A stretch of 64,000 bases of DNA. Origin: Henningerozyma blattae CBS 6284. Lineage: Eukaryota; Ascomycota; Saccharomycetes; Saccharomycetales; Saccharomycetaceae. The stretch covers positions 1,381,501 through 1,445,500 of the forward strand of contig NC_020188.1 in assembly GCF_000315915.1 (NCBI RefSeq), read 5' to 3'. The notes beneath the pieces were generated by a model. It was not told where the DNA came from and searched no databases. It saw only the letters and a list, made by a program, of their open reading frames with translations. Positions within the stretch are counted from its first letter, which is position 1, and the number at the start of each line of letters is the position of its first letter. Of this stretch, positions 41,380 to 50,506 are shown piece by piece. The position numbers and the translations under genes are program-made.

Positions 41380-42641
41380 ATGTTCCAATTAAAGAAAATT
41401 ATACATATATTTTTAATTTTTTTACAATTGAAGATTGTGATTGAATTATTTCTCAATCAATTAAAAGAAAATGAATTAGTTGAGAAATCTAATGAAGTTT
41501 TGCATAAATATGACTCAGTTCGAAGATTATCTTCGTTCTATGATTTGAAATTATCATCTAATTCATATGAATTTGACATATTAAGCAAACGTAAAAAAAA
41601 AAACAAGAATTGAAAAATATTGGTTACAAGAAAGAAAATGCTACTATCTTGATGTTAGTTAGAAATTTTGAATTACCAGGCGCATTAAGTTCTATGAGAT
41701 CATTAGAAGATCGTTTTAATAAAGATTATAATTATGATTGGACTTTTTTAAACGATGTACCATTCACGGAAGAATTCATGGAAGCTACCACTGCTATGGC
41801 AAGTGGGAAGACCCAATATGGCTTAATCCCTTCGAGTGATTGGGATAGGCCTAATTGGATAAATGAAACATTGTTCAACATTCGATTACAACTTATGGAA
41901 GAGAAAAAAGTGTTATATGGAGGATCCAAATCATATAGAAATATGTGTCGATTTAATAGTGGATATTTTTTTAGACAAGAACTGTTAGAGCGATATGATT
42001 ACTATTTCCGTGTGGAACCTGATGTTCAATATCATTGTGATTTCCCCTATGATCCTTTCAGAGTAATGAGAGAAGGTAAAAAAAAATATGGATTTGTCAT
42101 TGCAGTTCATGAATATGAAGATACTATCCCCACGTTATGGGACACTGTAGAGGATTACATTGATGTTAAGGGGGAAGAGGACCAAATAGACATGGATCGA
42201 AATGCTTATAATTTTCTAACCGATATATCTGTAATGGGATCAATAATGCCAGTGATTGATGCCAACTCCGATTATAATTTATGCCATTTTTGGTCTAATT
42301 TTGAAATTGGCGATTTAAATTTCTTTCGAAGTGATAGATATCTAAGTTTTTTCGAATATTTAGACTCCAAAGGTGGATTCTATTATGAAAGATGGGGGGA
42401 TGCACCGGTCCATACTATTGGTGCATCGCTATTGTTAGATCGGGATGAAATCATTCATTTCGATGAAATAGCGTACACACATGCTCCATTCATGACATGC
42501 CCAATGTCCTATTTTATGAGATTGGATCAACGCTGTCAATGCGATTATAGAAGCGATAGAAATGTTGATATTAAATACCACAGTTGCCTAATGCGTTGGT
42601 GGAAGAATGGTGCAGGCAAATCGTTCCTCAAGCCTATTTAA
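41380..42641 (+). CDS. YUR1/KTR2: Golgi alpha-1,2-mannosyltransferase of the KRE2/KTR family, interrupted by a frameshift
   Basis: Type II Golgi membrane enzyme (GT15) that adds alpha-1,2-mannose to N-glycans using GDP-mannose. Two overlapping frames make up the gene. 41380-41613 encodes the short cytoplasmic tail, signal anchor (IIHIFLIFLQLKIVIELFL) and stem. 41592-42641, in another frame, encodes the catalytic domain from KENATILMLVRNFELPGA onward, with YYFRVEPDVQYHCDFPYDPF, the catalytic-Glu motif NFEIGDLNFFRS and YERWGDAPVHTIGA. Together they total about 420 residues, equal to S. cerevisiae Yur1 (428) and Ktr2 (425). The break falls in an A11 run (41593-41603); twelve A or a -1 shift would align the frames. 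Both parts look intact and conserved, so a sequencing error, slippage or a recent mutation are the options. Position after TIF matches both KTR2 and YUR1. Confidence 0.88.
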
Positions 42642-43459
42642 CCAAATATTCTAAAATATATCCTTGACAACAAGATCTCAATTTATTAACAACGATAACT
42701 ACACTTCATACTCCTTTAATCCCTCCAAATCAATCACATTTTTATTTACATTGCCTAACATGACGCTCTTGTCTTTTACATTTTCTGGCGCCTAATTAGT
42801 GGCACGGCGTACTTATTTTCGGATTTCTCATACCGAGCGAAAATCAACGGGAACTGCAACAATTAATGAATATGTAATGTGCAAGGTCACACTGCCAATC
42901 TTCGAGCAATGATTTGATAGACTACTAAATAGAAAACTACTTAAAAAAGAAGTTTAAGATGCCTAAAATGCAGATTGAAAAAGAAGAATTCATCAAAGAA
43001 ATCTGTATTCAGTGGTAAGTAACCCACGCCTAAATAAAAATATTAGATATAACACAGAAGGACGTTGATTCAAGAATACTTGCCCTGGAACTACTACAAT
43101 TTATTTCGCAAGCTATTATTGTTATTACTAATTGGTATTATAAGTAGGACATTTGGCTACAAGTGTATGGGGCGTGTATAATAATCATAATAATTTGTAA
43201 TTACTATTGAATTAATTTTGTCATTGGTTATTTCTGACGTTCAGTTTTTCTTCTATTATTTGTTCTATTTTTGGCGGATAATAAACTATTTTAACTTAAA
43301 TAAAAAAAAGAAAGTTAAAATTAAGAATATAATCGGAGGAGACAGCCTAATAGTCATTGAAGACAAATAAAAAACATAAAATAAAAAAAATAAAAAAAAA
43401 AGAAGGATAAATAAAAATAAAAAATAATATATATAATATAAAGAACCAAAAAAAAACTA
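42642..43459. other. Intergenic space YUR1/KTR2-YAK1
   Basis: 818 bases. S. cerevisiae has RPB4 between YUR1 and YAK1; it is not here. The part 42740-43180 is richer in G+C and holds a possible tiny spliced frame (42959-43014 plus a second exon from 43148; see findings). From memory, snoRNA snR42 lies close to KTR2 in S. cerevisiae; I could not recognise it here. The last 150 bases are an A-rich YAK1 leader. Confidence 0.4.
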
Positions 43460-46046
43460 ATGCAAAGAAGATATTCTGAACTAGATCCTGAAGATATGGA
43501 TATCAATTCACGTTCAAACTCGAATTCAAGCTCGAATTCCTTACATAACAACGCAATGACTACTCTTATGCAAGAATCATCAACTAAAATGCAATTTAAA
43601 AACCAACATCGGTTTAATAATCCCTGGGGGAACGGCTCAAACAACAATAATGATACTTTTGATTATTTAGGTAGTCGAAAGGAATTTGACTCTATGGAGC
43701 ATCATGTTTCTATTATGGAACCTGAGGAGCTGACTGGTAATAATAGTGTTGGTAGCATCACTTGTAGTGATATCAATAATGAACAATATAAAAGAAGAAA
43801 ATCAAGTGTTATTATCCCACCAACAAGGGAGGCAGGACCAAACTTGTATCAACACCTGATGAATAAAAATTGGCAAGCTACTTCAAATAATAATGGTAAT
43901 AATAATAATTTAAATATGAATAATAATTTGTTTCAAAACATGCAACCTAATTCCACCACAACATCTAATGTTAATATAAGTTTGAATATGAATACAAATA
44001 TGAATTTCCATATGCAAAATCCCGATGTGAATTCGAGATTCTTAGCTAATGAAGACTCATTTAGACGGCAAAGTTTGGCAACTTTTAACTATAATCCACA
44101 ACATACTGCCACGAATCTGCATTCTCATTATAATCCTAATATGGTTAATAGTGCAAATCCAACTAATAATAATGTATTATTAAGAAATCCATCGACAAAT
44201 TCGACGACAACGTCTCCATATAGGAGAATGAGTACTTTCCCTCAAAATATTAACCCTTTAGCCTCATTTAATAACCAAGTGCTGAAAGATGAAAATCAAT
44301 TACATTTACTACAACAATCTCAATCTCAATCTCAGCAACCTATAATTATTCCTCATATGACTAAATGTACAAATAAAAGTGATTTACAGCCAATAATAAA
44401 TGATCAGCCGGAGTATCGAAGAGCTTCTACTTTTACTAATAATGTTTCACCATTAAAATCGTTAACTACAAGACTTATCACCACTTATTCTTTATGTTCC
44501 AAAGATTTTATTTATAAAACTTCAAGAAACCCTAAAAGAGTATTAACAAAGCCCTGCGAGCCTGTCGAAAACGATGGATATGATAACGTTAATAGTGATT
44601 ATATCCTTTATGTCAATGATATATTGGGTGGTGAACAAGCAAGAAAATATATTGTTTTAGATATCTTGGGTCAAGGAACATTTGGACAAGTAGCTAAATG
44701 TCAGAATATTGATACAAAGGAAATTGCTGCCATCAAGTTAATTAAATCTAAGCCTGAATATTTAAATCAAAGTATTGTGGAAGTTAATTTTCTAAAGTTT
44801 ATTAATAATAAATTAGACATTAACGATGAACATCATTTTCTAAGGTTAAAAGATACTTTTCTCCATAAAAGACATTTATGCTTAGTTTTTGAATTGTTGT
44901 ACAAAAATTTATATGAGTTATTGAAACAAAATAATTTCCATGGTTTAAATACTAACATTATAAGAAATTTAACATCACAATTATTGGATTCATTATGTAT
45001 TTTGAAAAATAACAAAATTATTCATTGTGATTTGAAACCAGAAAATATATTATTAACTTCCAATTCAAATACTGATATTAAAATTATTGATTTTGGATCT
45101 TCTTGTTACGAAACTCAAACAATGTTTTCTTATATACAATCAAGATTTTATAGATCTCCGGAAGTCATAATGGGTATACCTTATTCATGTAGTATCGATA
45201 TGTGGTCTTTAGGTTGCATTATTGCAGAATGCTTTCTTGGAATACCGATTTTTCCAGGTCAATCCGAATTTAACCAATTAATTAGAATAATCGATTCAAT
45301 AGGTTACCCTCCAAATTGGATGATTGAAATGGGCAAAAATTCTAAAAAATATTTTAAGTTAAATAATTCAAATGAATATCGTTTGAAAACAATCGAGGAA
45401 TATAATGAGGAGTATTCAACAAATGAATTACCCACAAAACAATACATCAAATGGATTAAACTAGAAGATATAATTCTAAATTCTAAATATCCCAGAGAGA
45501 TTAGAAACTCTCCTCAGTTAATTGAAAAAGAAAATATTGAAAGAAAATGTTTATTGCATTTCTTAAAAGGGATATTAAATTTAAATCCAATAGAAAGATG
45601 GACACCACAACAAGCTTCAAAGCATCCCTTCATTACAAAACAACCATTCTCAGGCGACTGGTATCCTCCAGGGTTTGTACCAACAAATTCAGACTTTAGT
45701 TACCTTGACAATACTCATGACGAACACGCTTCAGATACTGATATTCATCTACAACGTAATTCTAATGATAATGATAAAATAAATATTAATAAAAATTTAA
45801 ATACCATAATAAATGATAAGCCTATCACTACTGCATTCCCCAATCATAATTATACTAGTTCCTGTACAGTTAGAAACAGTTCGAATTCTTCACACAATAT
45901 TCATAATAATGAACTTAATAACGAATTCAGTACCATGTCATCACCATTATCTGAAGTAGCTACAAATGTAGATAGTAAAAATGGTAGTTCTAGGGAAGAT
46001 GATGTTGTTGTTGATGATGATGATAATGATGATGATGATGATGATA

Positions 46047-46090
<44 letters not shown>

Positions 46091-46171
46091 AATGATGATG
46101 ATGATGATGAGTTTCATGGATTAGAAAATGAAACGACAAAAGAATTTGACAAACTAAGCATGGATGGCTAA
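43460..46171 (+). CDS. YAK1: Yak1, DYRK-family protein kinase
   Basis: Glucose- and stress-responsive Ser/Thr kinase that restrains growth downstream of PKA/TOR and acts on targets such as Crf1, Hsf1 and Msn2. 903 residues (S. cerevisiae 807). Residues 1-360 are low complexity (Asn, Ser, Gln). The DYRK box precedes the kinase domain: LDILGQGTFGQVAKC (about 400), AAIKLIKSK with the ATP Lys, HCDLKPENILL (about 520), DFGSS, and the activation loop FSYIQSRFYRSPE with the autophosphorylated Tyr. The domain ends near residue 735 (RWTPQQASKHPF). A long acidic run of Asp with a few Asn fills residues 849-885, encoded by a GAT repeat. Convergent with TIM17, as YJL141C and YJL143W are. Confidence 0.96.
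46008..46110. repeat. GAT trinucleotide repeat within YAK1 (poly-Asp tract)
   Basis: Over 30 consecutive GAT-type codons, broken by a few AAT. It codes for poly-Asp on the plus strand; the matching poly-His frame on the minus strand is a shadow. Length is likely to vary between strains. Confidence 0.9.
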
Positions 46172-46575
46172 AGATTTTTTCCTTTTTATTCAAAGCATGA
46201 TTATTAGAAACTTGATTTAATTAAAGTTTCTAAATTGCTAGTACTACCTTAATTTCAATAATTATGATGGGTTTTGCTATGCAGTTAATTTTTTCGTTAC
46301 TATTTTTTTTTTGTATTTTTTTTTTTTGTATTTTTTTTTTCTAATTTATTAATTATATATATATATACATGACTTATAGACTAATATACTTAAAGTTTTA
46401 AATTAATTTTTAACTTTTATTTCTATTAATATTTCCATTCTATTGTGTTTTGTGCCTATTAATTAATATTGAAAATATGTGATTTATTTTTTAATAGTTA
46501 GCTTTATAATTAAAAGATGCATTATGATAAAGTTTACAAACAAGTCATTGGGGGAGGACTAAAAATAAAATAAAA
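46172..46575. terminator. Convergent 3' region YAK1 / TIM17
   Basis: 404 bases between two convergent stop codons, A/T-rich with T8-T10 runs at 46304-46340 and a TA run at 46355-46366. Both genes' polyadenylation signals should lie here. No gene seen. Confidence 0.55.
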
Positions 46576-47055
46576 TTAAGCTTGTAAAGGTTGGGCAGAG
46601 CCTGGACCTTCAGGTAATGGAGGTGCCATTGGTTTGGCTTGCCAAGTAGCATATCTTTGGAACATTAGCCCAACACCTTCAATGACACCTAATAAACAGG
46701 CACATGTGATAGCACTATTTCTAGTATGTTTCCAACCACCTCTAATAGCTAAAGCACCACCTGTGAAAAAACCAGCAATGATAGCGTTCCATGGATCTTC
46801 TCTTTTCCTTACAGCTTTAACACTACAATCAAATGTGGAGAAAAGACCACCCCAAACACCAAAATTACCACCAACAACAGGCGCACGAGCTTTGATGGCA
46901 CTAACTGCACCTCTACCACGCTCACCCAATGGAGAATTTCTGAAACCTTTAATACCATGCCATACACAACCACCAATGGCACCCATGGCAAAAGCACCAC
47001 CGAAATCGTTTAATATCACCATAGGACATGGATCTCTTGAATGATCAGCTGACAT
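46576..47055 (-). CDS. TIM17: Mitochondrial import translocase subunit Tim17
   Basis: Core subunit of the TIM23 presequence translocase in the mitochondrial inner membrane, working with Tim23, Tim44 and Tim50. 159 residues (S. cerevisiae 158). The acidic N-terminus ([19 protein letters not shown]) is followed by four predicted transmembrane segments with GxxxG-type packing ([31 protein letters not shown]) and the Tim17 motif [10 protein letters not shown]. Start chosen at the first ATG, 47055. Its place beside YAK1 matches YJL143W. Confidence 0.97.
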   Translation of the reverse strand: MSADHSRDPCPMVILNDFGGAFAMGAIGGCVWHGIKGFRNSPLGERGRGAVSAIKARAPVVGGNFGVWGGLFSTFDCSVKAVRKREDPWNAIIAGFFTGGALAIRGGWKHTRNSAITCACLLGVIEGVGLMFQRYATWQAKPMAPPLPEGPGSAQPLQA

Positions 47056-47791
47056 TATATTTTTTTTAGTTAACTTCTGTTATGGAATATAAGTTAATGC
47101 AATTTACTTCTGAAATGATATTTCTAAATATTTTGCCTTATTTTTTTTCGTGGAATTATCAGCCCTATAGTTAACTTCAAATCAACAAAAATATAATAGA
47201 TACTACAAATTGTCACCAAAGGATTGTTAATTTTTCAGAAAGATTCTTCTAAACAGAAGAATACAGGAGTTAGCTTATTATCTTTAATAAGATGCATTCT
47301 TTTTGATTACGTGGAAATGGATTCTTGGATACTAGATGATAAAATAATTGTCGAGTTTGGACAGCCCGGAAGGACTCTATAAAAAAAGGAAATTTCTCCG
47401 TCATTGATCTAACGTCAAGTTAAAAAAGTTATAGAACAGTAAATAGATACATTGATATTTCGTATTTGGTATTGTATACATCATATTTGTTGTTCTATAA
47501 AAGTAACTCCGTCAATTATTATTAAAATATTATAAATTTCTTTAGATTAGCAAGTCATGGATTTTTTTTCTTTTTCTTTGTAATTCATTAAGTATATAAG
47601 TTTTAAATACATACTGGAAAGTATAAAAATCAAAAGTTATGGATATAATAAGAAACATTTATAAAAATTGATTTATATGATAAACTAAATTGTTGATGAC
47701 TAGTAAGCCAAGAGTATAGATCATCAAAAATTCTTTTATGCAATTTAATAATATACATTGTCAACATTATGTATATTATAGTATGAGGTAT
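47056..47791. other. Intergenic space TIM17-IDS2 candidate
   Basis: 736 bases holding the TIM17 promoter and the 3' end of the next minus-strand gene. S. cerevisiae has YJL144W and SFH5 in this interval; neither is visible. No RNA gene recognised. Confidence 0.5.
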
Positions 47792-50314
47792 TTAAATTCT
47801 AAAATTTTTATCGTGAGTGGCATTACTGTATATTTGATACCAATTGTAATATGGATCAGCAGTGTCTTCATTTTTCTTTTGAATATAATTTTGGTAATTC
47901 TTATCTGTCCAAGGTTTCAATTCCCTATAATCCAGCATCTTGTATCCCAAAACTAATTCTTTTGATAAATATGAAAGTAAATTATTTTCATTAAAAGTTA
48001 GGCAATATTCATTATTTGATAATTTACTCCATGAATCACCAAACAATTTTTTTAAAACATGTAAATCATCTAATTCATAAAACTCCATTAATCTCTTTTT
48101 AATATTTTCTTTATTCAAATCATAAATTGTGAAAAACTCTTTAATACACATAGCAATTTCCTCATTTGGTTTCAAGATAATAATTCTTGGAGAATCCTCT
48201 GAGGATACTTGGATAGTCTTGATAGACTTGGTAGACAAATCAGTTGAGCTTGTAGCTGTAGTATTATTAGTTAATAATACACATGTTTCATTATCAATTT
48301 CATTGAAGATATCATTATTCATCAATAATTCATCAATATTCTGATTTATCAAGCACGTAGGCGATAAATAGCAAATCAAATCAAAATATTTCGTTAAAGA
48401 AGTAAATAAAAGTAATTTGGATAAATTATTATTAATTTGAATTGAATAGTTTTTATTATTCAATATGGAATCGTTGATAATTATTAAATTAGTTAAGCCC
48501 AAGGAGATTAAATGTTTAGAATCAACTTTACTAGTAATTAAAATAAACAATTTAAAGTTGGAATTAACCAATTTCAAAGATTCATTCAATACGATAAGTT
48601 GACGAATCACTTCAGTATCATTATCAATCAAGATAGTAACCCAACATTTTTTTTCATCAGCAATTGTATTCCCATTTATAGTTAACATTGCAGTTACAGA
48701 ATTAACAGTTGAATCATTAGAAGAAATGCTTGTGTTTGTTGTGTGTGTCGAAAGAGGAGTTTGGTCATTAATTGTAAAATCATTTGAGTAAGAAGATGAA
48801 GCAGAATTATTGGAAGTTGTAGTACTTGCGCTTAGGGAAGTAGCATTTTCAGGGATAATCATTGGTGGCTCATTTTGAGATGAACCTGAAAATGAACTTC
48901 TTGGATTTAATAGCAATCTTATTCTTTGAACATCTTGTAAAGAGCCCCTTCTTAATTTAGATTTGTTTGATTTTATTGGATTATTACTATTCCTCTTATT
49001 AGTGGAAGTTGTCACGTTCATCATTTGACTACTAGGTATATTATTAGAATTGGTACCAGTGCCAGTATTAATAGTGGCAGTTGGATTCCATTGGTTGTTT
49101 AAAGGGGATACGCTTGAAATTGATGCATGCTTATTAAAATTGAAAGTAGAAGTAGTGGGGATAGTTGATGGAGGAGCTAATGAAGTTTGTTTTGAAGGTT
49201 GTTGTTGTTGTTGTTGTTGTTGTTGCTGTTGTTGGAAAAGCATATTGGAACTTCTAGTAGGAGAAACAGAATTTTCATGAATTGCGAAAGAATTTGGAGA
49301 AGATTCTCTCATATCATCATTATTATTAGTTGAAAACGCAGTAATATGGGAAGCTTGAGGGTTTGCTATATCTCTTGATGATCCTTCATCCATAGAATTA
49401 CTATCATTTTTCGTTTGAGATTCGTTAACATTTGACGAATATTCTTGTTGATTGTTTTTAATAGTATTTTTCAAATAATGAGCAAAGGGGCTGTTTGGAT
49501 CTATTGTAGAAGATGAAGATGGACTCTGAATATTTTCTTCTTTATTATAATTACTACTACCTCCTTGAGGGATGAGAGTATTGGAATTTTCAGGATTAAT
49601 ATTCCTTGCAGTTAAAGGATCGATAAAATCTATGTTATCGGTGGAAGAATCCAAGTTTAAATCATTTAAAATATCCGAGATAGATTCTGAAACCTCTTCA
49701 GTTAAAGAATAGTGTCTTTTGAATAATTGATAAACATTTTGTTGTTGTTGATTAATGATGTTTGGGGCCAATGGGGTCGAGGGAGAAGAGGTTGAATCTT
49801 CATTAAAATGAATGTGTTTTTGTCGTATATTGGCCATTGCATATTTTTCTGGTAATAAAGGTTGATTTGGATTTTGAGCCTCTTGTTGGTACTGCTGTTG
49901 TTGCTGTTGCTGTTGCTGCTGTTGCTGCTGTTGTTGTTGATATGCATTTAATTTGTTTATGGCCTCCATATTCATGTTCATATTCATATTCATATTTAAA
50001 GTAGATTCAATTGGAGTACCAATTGGAGAATCTTCATTTAAGAAACTGAAATTATCACTATCGTTAGCATCGTTTGGAATGAGAGCTGCATCAATATTTT
50101 GTTGTATATCATCTGGGTTTTCACTCACATGCTCATTTTTCTTTGAATATTTATGGGTTGGGTGGTTATGAGAATGACGAGAATTTTTATGGTGATGATG
50201 ATGCTGGTTAGGATTATGATTAGAATCAGAAGATTTAAAGGTTTCTTGTGGTTCTGACCATGACTTTCTTAGAGCCGCGGCTAATTGACCGTTGAATTCA
50301 TCTTGAGAGTCCAT
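47792..50314 (-). CDS. IDS2: Probable Ids2 orthologue: disordered N-terminus plus a glycogenin-like (GT8) domain lacking the DxD motif
   Basis: 840 residues from the first in-frame ATG (50314, MDSQDEFNGQ). S. cerevisiae Ids2 (469 residues) modulates the meiotic kinase Ime2 and is reported as an Hsp90 co-factor. The identity rests on order and strand (YAK1-TIM17-IDS2) rather than a remembered alignment. Residues 1-540 are low complexity with two poly-Gln tracts (about 125-145 and 360-375). LRRGSLQDVQ near 455 is a PKA-type site. Residues about 555-840 resemble a GT8 sugar transferase: WVTILIDNDTEVIRQLIVLN, DLICYLSPTCLINQNIDELL and MLDYRELKPW parallel the glycogenin start, DAD region and H-x-x-x-x-KPW motif. 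The metal-binding DxD is replaced by Ser651-Pro-Thr, so catalysis is unlikely. The frame continues open upstream of the ATG for 64 codons (separate entry). Confidence 0.6.
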   Translation of the reverse strand: MDSQDEFNGQLAAALRKSWSEPQETFKSSDSNHNPNQHHHHHKNSRHSHNHPTHKYSKKNEHVSENPDDIQQNIDAALIPNDANDSDNFSFLNEDSPIGTPIESTLNMNMNMNMNMEAINKLNAYQQQQQQQQQQQQQQQQYQQEAQNPNQPLLPEKYAMANIRQKHIHFNEDSTSSPSTPLAPNIINQQQQNVYQLFKRHYSLTEEVSESISDILNDLNLDSSTDNIDFIDPLTARNINPENSNTLIPQGGSSNYNKEENIQSPSSSSTIDPNSPFAHYLKNTIKNNQQEYSSNVNESQTKNDSNSMDEGSSRDIANPQASHITAFSTNNNDDMRESSPNSFAIHENSVSPTRSSNMLFQQQQQQQQQQQQPSKQTSLAPPSTIPTTSTFNFNKHASISSVSPLNNQWNPTATINTGTGTNSNNIPSSQMMNVTTSTNKRNSNNPIKSNKSKLRRGSLQDVQRIRLLLNPRSSFSGSSQNEPPMIIPENATSLSASTTTSNNSASSSYSNDFTINDQTPLSTHTTNTSISSNDSTVNSVTAMLTINGNTIADEKKCWVTILIDNDTEVIRQLIVLNESLKLVNSNFKLFILITSKVDSKHLISLGLTNLIIINDSILNNKNYSIQINNNLSKLLLFTSLTKYFDLICYLSPTCLINQNIDELLMNNDIFNEIDNETCVLLTNNTTATSSTDLSTKSIKTIQVSSEDSPRIIILKPNEEIAMCIKEFFTIYDLNKENIKKRLMEFYELDDLHVLKKLFGDSWSKLSNNEYCLTFNENNLLSYLSKELVLGYKMLDYRELKPWTDKNYQNYIQKKNEDTADPYYNWYQIYSNATHDKNFRI
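49195..49236. repeat. CAA/CAG repeat (poly-Gln) in the IDS2 candidate
   Basis: Minus-strand CAA/CAG codons give about 13 consecutive Gln near residue 365. Read directly. Confidence 0.85.
49887..49940. repeat. CAG/CAA repeat (poly-Gln) in the IDS2 candidate
   Basis: Minus-strand CAG/CAA codons give about 17 Gln near residues 125-142, with one Tyr before the last two Gln. Read directly. Confidence 0.85.
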
Positions 50315-50506
50315 TTCTGTCAAATTTTCAATAGTAGATGAGTCTGAGTATCTTCTTGAAGATAGAGAGGTATCGGATGGATTGAATGCAATAGTGGTTG
50401 TCGTAGGGGTACTATGAGTATTATCAATTAATGAAATTGACGAGTCTTTAGAAATTCTCTGTTTTTTCTTATGAGGTGATATCTTGAAAAGTGTTGAATA
50501 TGTTTC
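50315..50506 (-). other. Open, coding-like in-frame extension upstream of the IDS2 candidate without an ATG
   Basis: The frame is open for 64 codons from just after a TGA (50507-50509) to the first ATG. It reads as Ser/Thr-rich protein (for example ISPHKKKQRISKDSSISLID and NPSDTSLSSRRYSDSSTIEN), like the rest of the N-terminus, yet contains no ATG. No ATG in any minus-strand frame was seen from 50460 to about 51000. A TACTAAC sequence lies upstream (50556-50550 on the minus strand), so a spliced or non-AUG-initiated N-terminus is possible. Confidence 0.5.

Noticed and set aside
41610..42641. A separate 343-residue mannosyltransferase starting at 41610
   Set aside because: The codon at 41610 is TTG, not ATG; without the upstream signal anchor the protein would not enter the secretory pathway. 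Treated as the 3' part of one frameshifted gene.
45990..46193. Minus-strand poly-His frame
   Set aside because: Antisense shadow of the YAK1 GAT repeat.
46634..47044. 136-codon plus-strand frame opposite TIM17
   Set aside because: Complete antisense overlap with the well-conserved TIM17 gene; Pro-rich through codon complementarity.
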